Of a DNA stretch of 64,000 bases, positions 1 through 11,053 are shown in pieces. Numbering within the stretch: position 1 is the first letter of the stretch; each line of letters opens with the position of its first letter. The DNA is taken from contig CM055092.1 of NCBI GenBank assembly GCA_029204225.1, positions 41,504,016 through 41,568,015 of the forward strand, in the 5' to 3' direction. The DNA comes from Diphasiastrum complanatum (taxonomy: Eukaryota > Streptophyta > Lycopodiopsida > Lycopodiales > Lycopodiaceae). Below the pieces are notes generated by a model, which was not told the origin of the DNA, ran no database searches, and worked only from the letters and a program-made list of their open reading frames with translations. Made by a program: the position numbers and the translations under genes.

Positions 1-362
1 GCGAGACCTGACACTTAGTCGATTTTCCAAAATTTTGTTTGTGTGGAACATCCACACGTGGATTATCCGTGCCAAAAAAAATTTAAACACGCCTCCGGCC
101 AGTCTACCGGTGTTTTTCTAACAAGGCGTCGATAAAATTTATGCGCGTGGATTATCCACGCATGGATAATCCACGCAAAATTGAGTTTTGAAAATTTTGG
201 CAACGGTTTGGGAGGGAAGGTTGGCGGCGCCAAAAAGCGATTTTGGCATGGATAATCCACGCGTGGATAATCCACACAAATTTCAGTTTGTTCACTGGAC
301 GAGATTGGAAGTTAAAGATATCCACGCCTGGATATCTTCTACGTGGATTATCCACGCGTGAA
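1..362. repeat. CACTA-type subterminal repeat region with GTGGATWATCCAC palindromes
   Basis: Several inverted copies of a short palindrome, core GTGGATTATCCAC or GTGGATAATCCAC usually flanked by GC, occur near positions 51-70, 145-177, 247-278 and 319-360. The same motif recurs at 9541-9597 and 11817-11890, and I saw it nowhere else in the window. Clusters of short direct and inverted motifs just inside the ends are typical of CACTA elements, where the TnpA-type protein binds. The element terminus itself is not visible here and probably lies left of the window. Confidence 0.5.
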
Positions 363-1007
363 TTATATTATGATTAGGCTATATATATATTTTTTCTAAA
401 GTGAATTATATTATGATGAGGTTTTTTTTTTTTTTTTGCATGTTCATAATGAAATGGAACTAGTTAAATAAATATTTTTCTAAAGTGAATTATATCATGG
501 TGTTCCTAGATGATTGGGATTTTTTATGCCACCTACTTCTATAAGACAATTGACTCGAGCTACCAAGAGGGTAATTATGCATGATCTAAGGCTTTGAGAG
601 CCAGGGGTTTAGGGTCTACCCTAATGGCACTCTACCTAATCTCATATCCGAGATCATTTGATATGGATTGAGAGCTCATTTTGTACATACTTTGAGAGAT
701 TATTAAGAGATGGTGATTTTGGCAAGTTTTCTCTTTAATGAGAAATTGATGAATGGTGAACGTGATATTTTTTGTGTTTAATGAATAGATTTGAATCTGA
801 ACAAAGTATTATACTTTCCACGTGTGTGATAGGATGTGAAGATCAATTATTTCTAGTTTTATTGTGGTGTTCAAAAGCCTTTGCCAATGAGATGCAAAAT
901 AGGTTGAATTGTGTGCTAGTTTTCTATCTATTAGATATAAGTAAGACCTTTTATGCTTTTTCAAGGTTTTAGTATCCAAATGAGGTTTATAACCTTTGAT
1001 TTTAACA
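363..1007 (+). other. AT-rich spacer ending in a probable LTR 3' edge
   Basis: No credible coding sequence is visible. The segment ends in ...TTTTAACA directly before a primer-binding-site-like sequence, so its right part is probably the end of a decayed LTR whose start I could not find. Confidence 0.3.
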
Positions 1008-1019
1008 TGGTATCAAAGC
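1008..1019 (+). other. Retrotransposon primer binding site
   Basis: TGGTATCAAAGC directly follows a CA dinucleotide. It matches the initiator-Met tRNA primer site used by plant LTR retrotransposons, allowing one change from TGGTATCAGAGC. Reverse transcriptase remnants on the same strand at 1185-1395 support it. Confidence 0.55.
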
Positions 1020-1184
1020 CCAAATGCAACCATCAAGGCTCAAATACAAGGAAGAGAGAAGCAATCACAAGTTGATGATTGTTTAATTTCTATTGCCCTT
1101 ATTACTACCTTAAGTTTGATGATGTTCCTTCAAGTGTGAATGAAACTACAGCTACAAAAGAGTGATTTCAGGTAATGAAAAGTG

Positions 1185-1395
1185 AGGTGAGTACATGATG
1201 CATTGTTTGAGATACTTGTAAAATTATTAATCCTCCATCAAAAATACAAAATGCTACTGTTTGCAAATGGGTCTTTAAGATCAAGCTTAATCAAGATGAT
1301 AGTGTGAACAATTATAAAACAAGACTAGTTGCCAAGGGATATGCTCAATTCAAGGGGATTGATTATGATGAAACACTTGATTTTGTCATAGTTTG
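1185..1395 (+). pseudogene. Ty1/Copia reverse transcriptase fragment
   Basis: Conceptual translation gives the conserved start of the Copia reverse transcriptase: a KWVFKIK block, then a TRLVAKGYAQ block, then GIDYDET. Copia elements normally read (K)ARLVAKG(Y/F)xQ..GIDYxETFAPV here. Only about 70 residues remain, and the catalytic YVDD region, integrase and RNase H are absent. With the primer site about 170 bp upstream, this is an internally deleted Copia relic lying inside the CACTA complex. Confidence 0.6.
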
Positions 1396-1439
1396 TGGTG
1401 GTGATTTCATTAACTCACATGCTTTTAGTAATTTATTGC

Positions 1440-2090
1440 CTATGTAACATTTGTTAAAAAATGAGAATTTTCTTGGAACATGAAGCCGTACTCTCTAGGT
1501 AGCTCAATCTCATAGTTAAAATGAAGGTTTTCCATTTCATTCTCAACATTTGCACCCTCAAATACACGTCGTGAACATGGTTCAACTTGAGCTACAAACG
1601 CCATATCTTGTTTAGTCGATCTGGTTGAAAAAACACCAACAAAAATCACTATTTTAGAACATATCGAAAACTCAAATACTGAAGTCACTTGCAATAAATA
1701 AAACATTATAGCATAGCATGTGCACCTGCTCACAGTGACAAGGCAACACCAATGTGTCAAAGGACTCCATGCTCAATGTTTTTGATGAATCAATCGCAAA
1801 AAATCCACTTGGATCCGATTTTACGGTTGCATTTGGCCCTCTACAAACTACCTTGAACCATTTCACATCAAATAAAAAATAGTGTCCACTTTCACCAAAT
1901 GAACATCATAAATATTTTGTATAGTTCCTACGTATTCTATATCTCCTGAGATGGGATTTTGATCTCGTGCAGTGCTTTGACTTTCTTGTTGGAAAGATGC
2001 TATTACACCACAATCGTGTGTGCGTCTCTTGTTATCAATCCTTTCAACACGAAAGTGGAACCAAAAGCCCATATAGCATTATACATTTTG
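1440..2090 (-). pseudogene. CACTA TNP2 transposase C-terminal tail (DUF4216-like)
   Basis: Two frame-shifted minus-strand segments read through a region resembling the DUF4216 tail of En/Spm transposases. The first contains STARDQNP, then a glycine and aromatic-rich stretch (EYVGTIQNIYDV). The frame shifts near 1865 into KWFKVV, and a later block corresponds to the motif in which the family reads xFVxAxQxxQVFYV. It lies downstream of, and on the same strand as, the transposase body at 2379-5139, the usual order. The frameshift makes this copy inactive. Confidence 0.45.
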
Positions 2091-2378
2091 CATTGCCACA
2101 TGACAAACATGAATCTCATAAATAATCATTGTGAATGAACATGGTGTTTCAAATGATTAAACAAATATTGTTATAAACAAAAATGTTCTAATAATAAATT
2201 ATCTAAAGAATAATACCTTCCATTCGCATCCTCTTGCAAAATCCCATTCTGCGTTTGATATTTTTTGTCCCTCTTTTGTTGCTTTTTGTAGTGTATCATG
2301 CATCCACTCTATAGTGCATTGCTTGGGCAATGGCTCAAGATCATGTGAGCTTGAGGCCATGTGTCTACCTCTATTCTG

Positions 2379-5139
2379 TCATTGGCGCTTTCTAGACAAG
2401 GCCCTCTCTTTTTCTTCTTCTTCATATAGGTCTAACCATTTATCCATAGCTCCACAATTATAAAGCATGAATGTAAAATTTTTTTCTCGTTGGAATGGTG
2501 CCAACCTATGGACCTTTCCCATCCCTTGAGGTTTTTCACTAGTTACCTCTTCGGCTTTCTCATCACGCCACAATAGTGGAGCAGATGGATGTAGTTGGTG
2601 CAAAATTTCAGTAACATAAAAGAGAGATTCATGTACTAACCATCCCTCTGACATGCTACCTTCAGGCCTTGCCTTTTGATGCACAAAATCCTTTAAGTCT
2701 TTCATGTACCTTTCCATAAAGAACATCCACCTAAAAAGTCACAAATGGTTAAAAATAAGTGTTTTATTTAATGAGTTCATGTATCAATTGATTTAGTTTA
2801 AATACACATGCAAAAGATAATTTATGCACTTATACCTAGTGTGCACTGGACCAGCAATAAAAACTTCTTCAACCAAGTGCACCAATAAATGCACTTGTGA
2901 GTCCATGATGGAAGTCGAAAAATATCTCTCAAACATGCACACAATCTCCACCATATCCTCGTGTCTCGTGCGAAGATCCAGCTCACGGATTTCTTTTGAA
3001 CACATCCATCTGCAACATATTCAATCCATTTTATGTCTATTTGAATTTCCAATCAATAAATACTAAATAGAAAAATGCACCAAGTACATGTAAATACCTG
3101 ACAATGATTGATAGTTTGTATATGGTCTCACAAATATCTTTTGACAAGCACCTATGAATTGACAATGGATAGATGAATTGAGTCATCTTCAGCCAATCAT
3201 GAGATTTGAGACCTTGCAACTTTCCATCCACTGTGAATGATGACCGTAGAGAATGGGCAAAACTAGTTGGTGTTCTAATGTCATGAATAATGGAACGCAC
3301 ATGGTTAAGCACCTCCTTAGTGAATGTCCAAGGTACTTTTGGAGCATGATCTTCACCGTCCTTTATCCAATATTCTTTTTTGGTGTTTGATTCTTTTAGA
3401 TCGTGCCTTGCAGCAATGGTATCTTTTTCACCAATCAAGTGTTTCCAAATAGATTCACCCACATTTTTAAATATGTGCATGGGATCAAGTAGGTGATTAA
3501 TCAAAAGGTTATTCCAATATTCCAAACGATGAAATATAGATAATCTTTTCATACATCGATTGGCTTTGCTTGAGATTCCTCCCATAGTATTCGCCAATCT
3601 TTCACGGACATCCTCTTTGGAGGCATCTCTCTCTCAACTCTTCCTCCAAAACCTCTTCCATGAGTGTCTCTGAATGGATGGCCTCCATGCAAGTATTTAC
3701 GATGATTCTCATAAACCACTTTTTTGAGACTAAAAGAGTATCTTCCCACAAGATTTGGCCTGCACAAAAAAAAAAAAAAGCATTTTTTCCAGCCGTTTGA
3801 AAGCCTACCCAACAAATGGATACTATCAATCACTATTAAAAAAAGTATATGTCAAAGAATAATTATAGCCATTGTAGTATATCATGTAAATGTCAAGAAT
3901 TACTAGTTGTATGTAATTGTACACAAGATAGACATTGTTTGAATGATTACCTGAGCATTCACCTAATCCTGGATAGTCATGCATTGTCCACGTTACAATG
4001 GCATGTAGTGTAAACTCCCTCTCATGTAAGGGGCACGAAATGTCATATGCTTTTATCCCCTTCACAAATCTTCCAATTCGTCAATAAGCAGCTCAAGATA
4101 CACATCCATGTTCTTAACCTTGCGTTGGCCAGAAATTAAAAGTGCCAACATAATGTGTCCCTTTTTTGTACTCAACCAAGGAGGAATATTATAATGTACC
4201 AAGCAAACAGGCCAAATGGACCACGTAGTTGCTCGTACACCAAAGGGGTTCACACCATCTGTTGCAAGACCGAATCTCACATTTCTTGACTCATTGGCAA
4301 AGCTTGGATACTCTTTGTTGATGTGTTTTCATGCAGGTGAATCTGAAGGTACCTTCATCATCCCATCCGTAGAGGTATGGTGTGCATGCCAGTCCATAAG
4401 TTGTGAAGAGATTTACAACGAAATAAATGTTGCAATCGTGGAATTATTGGAAAATGTCGCAAAACTTTACACGGAATGGTTGCCCCTTGCAAATTATCTC
4501 TATATCGAGGAGTATCACAAATGGGACATCTTGAGTGATTTGTGCCTTCCTCGATATAAAATACAATCTTTTGGACATGCATGATATTGCTTGTAGTCCA
4601 TCCCGATGTTAACGTCTTTCGTGCCTCATCTCTTGTCTCAGGCATGACATTCCCTTCTGGGAGAATTTTGGTTTTCAATAGTCTGTAGATGACAAAAGAA
4701 GTCATTGTAAAAAAAATATCACTCGATGTCCAGATTGTAAATTTTGTTTCAAAGCAAAAATGACAAGTAGATGAAAAAAAATTTACTCAAATAATGATGT
4801 GAGGCTTTGGTCACTCCATCTATATTTGGCTTGAAGATTTAATAGAAGTAGAGAAGTCACCAAACGAGATGTCTTTGCTCCAGGATACAATGCGGTCTTT
4901 GATTCTTCTCGCAATTTTCTTTCTTCTATAGACAAAAGTGTCTCCTCATCTTGTTCATTGTGTCTAGCTGCAATATTGTTCTCATACATATCATCCAGCA
5001 TGTCTCCCATGACTTCAAATTCATCATTCATTGGAAGCTCATTTTCATCGTTGGAACTTGTTTGCGAAAAAGTAGATCTAGATGAGCTAGATTCAGATGC
5101 ATTAGTCTCTTGATTAATGCGCTCATCAATTTCCATCAT
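2379..5139 (-). pseudogene. CACTA (En/Spm) TNP2-like transposase, Transposase_21 plus DUF4218
   Basis: Minus-strand segments follow the family order. An acidic, serine-rich lead is at 5139-4783. A zinc-ribbon-like block with CPIC and KVLRHFPIIPRLQ is at 4705-4358. GLATDGVNPFG with SIWPV, PPWL and DVYLELLIDEL is at 4280-4062. TWTMHDYPGLG is at 4065-3960. LDPMHIFKNV and GLKSHDW are at 3597-3060. DUF4218-like VHLLVHLVEE, then MERYMKDLKDFV and ARPEGSMSEGW, are at 3005-2379. Transposase_21 is a DDE transposase that cuts and pastes CACTA elements. Introns and frame breaks separate the pieces, and an A-run at 3767-3779 accompanies one break. I see no continuous frame, so I call a pseudogene, although some gaps may be real introns. 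Confidence 0.8.
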
Positions 5140-5149
5140 CTCTTTTAAG

Positions 5150-5588
5150 CTTTGACGTAGACGACGAGGTTATTGCTTTATATGTGGACCGTTGTATTGC
5201 ATTCGTCATCTAGGTCGACCATTACGAGGATTATTGTCTCCAACACTAAATGAGGATGAAGAATCCTATATATCAAAATAACAAAAATTAGGTTGAAACA
5301 ATGCTTGATAAACATTTCCTCCCAATACTTGATAGATCTTAATGTTGCATATGAATATAAACTACCTCTTAGTTTAAAAAGTATGAACATACCAATGTAT
5401 CTATTAGACAGATTTGTCTTTTCAACTTGTTAACATTCAATGAACTCAAAGACAAATAATGCTCCTAACATTTAATCTAGACAAATGACAAATAATGCTC
5501 CTAACATTTGACATATTTAATGACACAAACCAAATACAATCAAGATGCATGGATTATACATCTCTACATATCAACAAAATCTAAATCT
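5150..5588 (-). other. Link between the SET ORF and the transposase body
   Basis: A weak minus-strand ORF covers 5390-5178 and may be a degraded N-terminal spacer of the transposase. No domain is recognised. Confidence 0.25.
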
Positions 5589-7191
5589 TCACATTTGACT
5601 TATTGTCTTTTGCAAATATTTGGGTAGAGGACCGTTGAAACTATACTTGATGAACAATTCCTCCCCAAACCTGATAGACCTAGTGGCACAGACCATTACA
5701 TAAGTGCCCTTGTGAAAGATTCAACTAGTTTCATCACATTTTGCAATATTTCCATATTTGGCATATTGAGGCCAAAACTTGTTTTAGACTTAGAGGTTGA
5801 CTTTTCAAAGTTCATTAGTCTAAATTTCATTTGAATAAACACTTTTTGAAAGTGTGGGAAAGATAGAATTCGAGTTTGAGTAGATTCAATTTGAATAAGT
5901 TGGGTACATTGAATCTAGACCCAAAATTGGTAGGGTTAGCATTTTGGTGGAAAAGCCAAGTGGCCAAATAGGGTTTGGACCTGCTATAAAAGGATGTAAC
6001 TCGTGGAGAGAGTCATCTTCTCTCTTCTCTATCTCATTTCATGCTTATACATGGTTCTCTTGGGTTCTACTATCCATTGGTGCACTATCTTGGTGATTGC
6101 TTGCAATTCTATGTGTAGAATGATCTATATTTGCTATTTTTGGATCCACACGTGTGAAATACAGTAGCTTGCTGGTTTTGTAGACAGCAACAGTACATAA
6201 TCATTTCATTCAAGTTTGATCAAGTTCTATTAGTGTTTGCATCTCAAATTGTGTGTAGATGCTGATTTTTTTACATTGGTGAAATTGGTAGTGTATTTCT
6301 CTTTCTAACCAAAGATCATTCAAGTAGATTGGATCTTAAGGATCTGAAATCTTTCACACCCTTTACATTCCTAGTAAAATATTCTTCTTTTCCATTGGTG
6401 CATTCTTCAAAATCACAATTCGTCAATAGAGGGTGGCCAATGGAACTATTTATATATGCAGCAATGTTTCCATGCACATCTGGACGTCCATCAATGTATG
6501 TACGATTTGCTATTGAGATGGTGCCTCCTTGCATGCGTTGCTTCTCTAAAGAACAAGCATTTGAATTCAAGCCATATACTTGCATCCTCCATTGGTGACA
6601 ACACAAAGCATGCCAATCATCCCAATTGCATTGAGGTCCCGCATATGGCATCAATGTCACAACACTATTTAAAGGGACCTCAATACTACTCAATGCAAAA
6701 GGGCCCAAACCAGCCTCATGAAAGTGTTCACTAGGCATGATCATGTACATTTGACCCCAATACGTAAATGGTGTTCCATTTAATGGTAATGGTGATTGGA
6801 GTGGCCAACACAAATATCTACCTCTAATAAAATGTTTTACTAATGGTTGCAAGCTAGGTGGAAGAGGAAGGTCAAACAAAGAACCTAGAATGTCTTTTGG
6901 CACATCAACAGTGCGTAGTAATTTGCAATTATCTTTCAAACTAGTCATAATACGTCCAAGACGTGTTCTCTTTTTTAAAGGGGTGGTCAAGTTTGTGGAA
7001 TCCACATGAAGTATCGTGGAGGACTCATGTGCAACATCTAGGATAGGTGTGGTTGGGTGGTAAGAACGTTCTAGAGATTTGGAGACATGGATTGAATCAC
7101 AAGGCATTGATGAACTAAGTATATCATGCAAGGGGTCATCATCAACAAGAGCATCATCTAGGGCCAATGATGATCCAAAATCAATATTCAT
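5589..7191 (-). pseudogene. SET-domain protein gene interrupted by a solo LTR
   Basis: The ORF starts with ATG at 7191 and runs to 6359, where an LTR (5711-6358) interrupts it. It resumes at 5706 and stops with TGA at 5589-5591. Ignoring the LTR and one copy of its 4-bp target duplication, the two parts total 951 nt, exactly 317 codons in one frame. The N-terminal half is acidic and serine-rich with no recognised domain. From about residue 165 on the pattern is SET-like: GLGPFA followed by IEVPLNSVV, then GNIAAYINSS and NCDFEE. After the break come an ATRSIRFGEEL block and an aromatic KYS. SET proteins usually methylate lysines. No pre-SET or post-SET cysteine cluster is seen, so the substrate is unknown. 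It lies between a probable Transpos_assoc exon (8160-8282) and the TNP2 body on the same strand, so it may be CACTA cargo or a fused CACTA exon. As read here, the LTR would end translation soon after 6358. Confidence 0.6.
5711..6358 (+). mobile_element. Solo LTR (family A), inserted in the SET ORF
   Basis: A 648-bp segment begins TGTGAAAG and ends CTTTCACA, a perfect 8-bp terminal inverted repeat of LTR type. It is flanked by the direct repeat CCCT (5707-5710 and 6359-6362). A TATA-like TATAAAAGG is near 5985. There is no primer site or internal region next to it, so it is a solo LTR left by recombination. It matches the LTR at 31579-32215 in reverse complement along most of its length. The orientation is set by the TATA-like box and by the primer site beside the other copy. 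Confidence 0.85.
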
Positions 7192-7296
7192 GTGATTTAT
7201 CCTATCAATAATATTCTCGATCTCTCATGCAACTCTTTTTCTTGAAACCAACTTATGGTCCTTCTTCTACAAAAGTTGAAAATGTTAGATGTATCA

Positions 7297-7298
<2 letters not shown>

Positions 7299-7392
<94 letters not shown>
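7299..7392 (+). repeat. (TC)n microsatellite
   Basis: A pure TC tract of about 94 bp. The Arg-Glu and Leu-Ser repeat ORFs read through it are artefacts of the repeat. Confidence 0.98.
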
Positions 7393-7395
<3 letters not shown>

Positions 7396-7736
7396 CATGA
7401 AACATAAATTAATATATAACACCAACCGTAAACCAGTAGCATGAAACACACACACAAACACACACACGCACACACACACCCCCACCCACACCGACCCTAA
7501 ACACACATGAAGAGAAAAATAGAGAGAACATTATAGAGTGCTAATCAAAACTCCCAAACCACACGATTATATCCTACTCCAGAATGTCACCACATACTTC
7601 CTCCCTGCGGTGTTTGGGCTTTTTTGTGGAACTCATCTTCCAACAAAAAACATTTGAACCACGCCTTTAACGGAAGAAAACAAGGGCTACACACCTTCCT
7701 AGAATTGGGAGTGTTGGTTACCTTTGACTCTTTCAT

Positions 7737-7738
<2 letters not shown>

Positions 7739-7827
<89 letters not shown>
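7739..7827 (+). repeat. (TC)n microsatellite
   Basis: A pure TC tract of about 89 bp, 347 bp after the previous one and in the same orientation. Confidence 0.98.
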
Positions 7828-7830
<3 letters not shown>

Positions 7831-7869
7831 GTGAATGAGTCTATTATGGGTGATTGAATATGGAAATCA

Positions 7870-8040
7870 AGATTAACTACATCTAATCATTCTATTTGGA
7901 TTTTTTTCTTTTAGAAGCAAGTAAGAGATTAACTTCATCTAATCATTCTATTTGGATTTTTCCTTTTAGAAGCAAGTGAGAGATTAACTTCATCTAAATA
8001 TTCTACTTGGATTTTTCCTTTTAGAAGCAAGTGACAGTAT
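7870..8040 (+). repeat. Tandem repeat, about 60-bp unit, three copies
   Basis: A unit containing ATTAACTTCATCTAATCATT, then CTATTTGGATTTTT and AGAAGCAAGTGAGAG, is repeated about three times with small changes. Confidence 0.75.
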
Positions 8041-8159
8041 AACTTCAAAGTATCGTGGCACTCATCCTATCGCTCAATATTTATTGGCCAAACTATACTT
8101 GAAGTGTCATAAGGGTCAAAGATTAAAGCATTTTCGAAAAACACTTTAAAGAGTTTACC

Positions 8160-8282
8160 TCTCGTACTCTTGGATTCTCTGTGTGCACTCCATTGGCCCA
8201 AATATGATCGTTGACAATCCTCCTTGTCCGAATCCTAAGGCCTTTGCATTGTGTGCATGTACATGGTATCCTCTCATCATAT
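8160..8282 (-). pseudogene. Probable CACTA Transpos_assoc (N-terminal) exon
   Basis: The minus-strand translation contains IPCTCTQC, then RTRRIV, then NDHIWANGV. This resembles the Cys-Pro-Cys / Cys / His-x-x-x-x-Gly pattern of the domain at the N terminus of TNP2-type transposases. The exon-like segment is followed on the minus strand by GGTAAAC, a possible splice donor. It is 5' of the transposase body on the same strand but separated from it by the SET ORF. Confidence 0.45.
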
Positions 8283-9530
8283 TCTTGTTAAAACTGGTCC
8301 AATAATCCAATTGCAAATTACACAAATTCTTTCAGTGTCATTCAAGTAAAAATTGACAAATTCTAACATGTGACAAAATTGACAAAATAGTCTTTGTACA
8401 TTTAGTGCATTTTCAACCTTCATTTGTGATGGAGTGGTGTCTTGGCTTTCCAAAGAGCAATATACTATATCCAAAGAGCAAAAAGGATTACATCACTATT
8501 ACAAATAAAAAATATGACATAAAAAAATCAATATACATACATGTGATGGATCAATAGGCGGTCTACGTCAACTGATGGAAGAGCTTGAAGATGAACCAGT
8601 CAATAGTTGTTCATTGTACTTTAGTCTTAATTGCTCCTTTTTTCTGTGATAGAGCTCAATTCTTTTTTCTTTCTTTAAATCACGTGGAGGTACGATAATT
8701 TCCCTAGAATTCAAAATTCCAATCAAATGTCATTGTAAGAATAAATTTGCAAGAGAAATTATACACTCATATTCAAATAACAAATAAAGTGCAATTGATG
8801 TCAATATCAATAACAATATATACCTGTTGTTGCGATCATGAGATGAATCGCTATCTGATGATGATGACAGTTCGATGACATATACACACTGTAGCCAGCT
8901 ACTCTATACCACATCATATGATATTTCAACTAATTACTATGATTTCATATAAGGTTATATAGGTCACACACCAACAATTAAAAAGATTTATCATATAGGT
9001 CACATATCACTAAGGTCCTCAATATAACATAAATGTTTTTGATCATGAAATTAAATGACCCCATGCAACCATTTAAGAGGCCACATGACAAAAGCAAAAA
9101 AAATTATTTGACCATGTAATTATGTCATCAAATTATATCAAATGTATGACACCTAGATTATTAATAAACTAAATGTTTTATGACATCACCGATTTGACAT
9201 AATATTATGTCATAAAATCTTAAAAAACTTGTCAAATTACTTTAATAATAGTATGTACTATTTCTTATCTCATGATTTTGTCTTGTATGTCAAATTTCAA
9301 GAAAAATAAAATTTATAACAATATAAAACTAGTTTTAACAATTAAATACTATCATGATGATCTTTGAATTGATTTTTTTACCTTCCATCATATTAAAAAA
9401 TATATTTTATGTAAAATCCTACAATAAAATATTCTCATAAAATCTAGAAAAGATTATGAGAATATTGAATGACATTTGAAGCATGCAAGCCCATGTGGGG
9501 GACCCTCTCACGTGCCAAGAGAGGGGAAAA
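8283..9530. other. Divergent intergenic region of the CACTA gene sets
   Basis: AT-rich. Short ORFs at 8474-8277 (minus) and a serine-rich minus-strand stretch near 8550-8650 may be decayed exons of the transposase gene. Between 9060 and 9260 the motif TGACATAA / TTATGTCA recurs in both orientations. CACTATTACAAATAAAAA near 8495 resembles a CACTA terminus, but no partner was found. Confidence 0.3.
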
Positions 9531-9540
9531 AAAATGTGTG

Positions 9541-9600
9541 GGACATCCACGTGTGGATATTGCGTGGATAACTTCTGTGTGGATAATCCACGCAAAACTT
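9541..9600. repeat. CACTA subterminal-type palindromes upstream of the plus-strand gene
   Basis: ATCCACGTGTGGAT, GCGTGGATAAC and GTGTGGATAATCCACGC lie about 320-370 bp before the ATG of the Transposase_24-like gene. They share the core motif with 1-362 and 11817-11890. They could be binding sites for the element's own DNA-binding protein. Confidence 0.5.
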
Positions 9601-9914
9601 GAATGCCAATAAAATGGCATTTCCGCGAGTATTCTTGCTCCTCTTCTTTTGCTTTCAAGTTTTATAGGTTTTCTAATCTAGTGTTTAGTGCTCTTGCTTG
9701 CTATTGCTCTTCTAAGCTCTATAGATCTTGCTTGCTTGCTTTTGGTTGCTCTTCATTGCTAGTGACCTTGCTCTTGCTCTTGCTTGCTCTATTGATCTTC
9801 TTTGTTCTCGCTTACTATTAATCTATTGCTTTCTATTCATTGCTTACTCTTCTAATCTAAAAGTCTTCAATACTCTTTTACTCCCATTCTCCACTACTTT
9901 CTAACTTTGATACA

Positions 9915-11053
9915 ATGTTTTCAAGTGGTAGGTCAAGTGGAAGGTCAAGTGAGAGACCATCTAGGAGAAGAGCTCGTGAGGAGCCCAAAGAATATAATCA
10001 AGAGTGGTTTGAGAATCTACCTCCTCAACAAAGAGATAGAATGAAAAATCTTGTGTTATCTTCTTCGAGTGAATCATTTGAGAGAAGAGCTTCCGAAGAT
10101 GCCCCTTCCCAAGAATCGTGTAGTGTGTATTATGAGCTTAATCCACGTGGTGGAGTTATAAAAAATATGCGTGGCAATGTAATTCATGCCCGTTTGCGTG
10201 ATTTAGTTGCTTTATATTTTGGTAAAGATTATATGATCGATTGGTCCTCCCAATTGCTTGAAGACAAAAATAAAATAATAGAGACTTTGTATTCTGAATT
10301 CCCTCAATCCAATGCTTTTAGTAGGACTTGGGCCTTGAATACAATGTGCCTTTGGATTTGAAACAAAAGGCAATTGATGAGAAGAGTCGTGAGGAATCCC
10401 AAGAATCCCACGAAGCCTGGATGGTGCTCCAAAAGGGATTGGAGGAAGGTGAAAGGGGAATTGTTGCAAAACAATCCCCAAAAGTATGAACAACAACGTA
10501 GGGCCGCCGTCGAGAAGCTTTTAAAACACGGCCAAAGTCACTTGGGATCGGGAGGAAGGGGCAATCTAGAGGCCCAATTTGTAAGTGCAATATTTTTTAA
10601 TATGATTCTATTTTTGTAGTGAGATTGTTAATGTTTTTTATTGCTAAACTATATTGTATTGCTAAACTATGTTTTTTTGTTGAATGTAGCTTAGTGATTT
10701 TGGAAGACACATGACTGCCGCAGAGTACAAGCAAGGTTACGATCATGGATATGTCGGCCTTAAGGCTTTTATGGAATCCCATGGATTGTTTCCAATCGTA
10801 AACTCTTAACCTTTATTGTTTTGTGATTGTTTACTTTGTGGTTTACAAGTAAGTTTAATCTCAATTTAATTAAATCTTTGATTCTATTTTGTAGAGAGGC
10901 TCTACAACTTCAAGTGTTCGTGATGTGGAAGAAAATGTGGAAGAGAACGTGGAAAAGTATGTGAATGAAAGCGAAGTGGAGTTTGAAGATGTGGACACCA
11001 ACGTACACCTACAAGATGAAGGAGGCGAGGAGGGAAGAAGTGATGATGAGTAG
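9915..11053 (+). pseudogene. Transposase_24-like (Ptta/En/Spm) protein with one nonsense codon
   Basis: Three exons in phase 0: 9915-10580, 10690-10797 and 10895-11053, with donors GTAAGT and GTAAAC and acceptors TGTAG and TTGTAG, 311 codons in all. The N terminus is rich in Ser/Arg. The middle holds the Ptta-like block: a tryptophan, then NNPQKYEQQR, then HGQSHLGSGGRGNLEAQF. The C terminus is strongly acidic. Family members are the accessory DNA-binding partner of CACTA transposase. A single in-frame TGA at 10359-10361 breaks the reading; its neighbours (WI, then NKRQ) suggest an ancestral CGA arginine codon. A shifted frame across 10330-10490 also reads open, so a frameshift remains an alternative. 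It is transcribed away from the minus-strand transposase exons. Confidence 0.6.

Noticed and set aside
63-355. Minus-strand ORFs over the palindromic repeats (AWIIHA repeats)
   Set aside because: Translation of the GTGGATWATCCAC motif; no other coding evidence.
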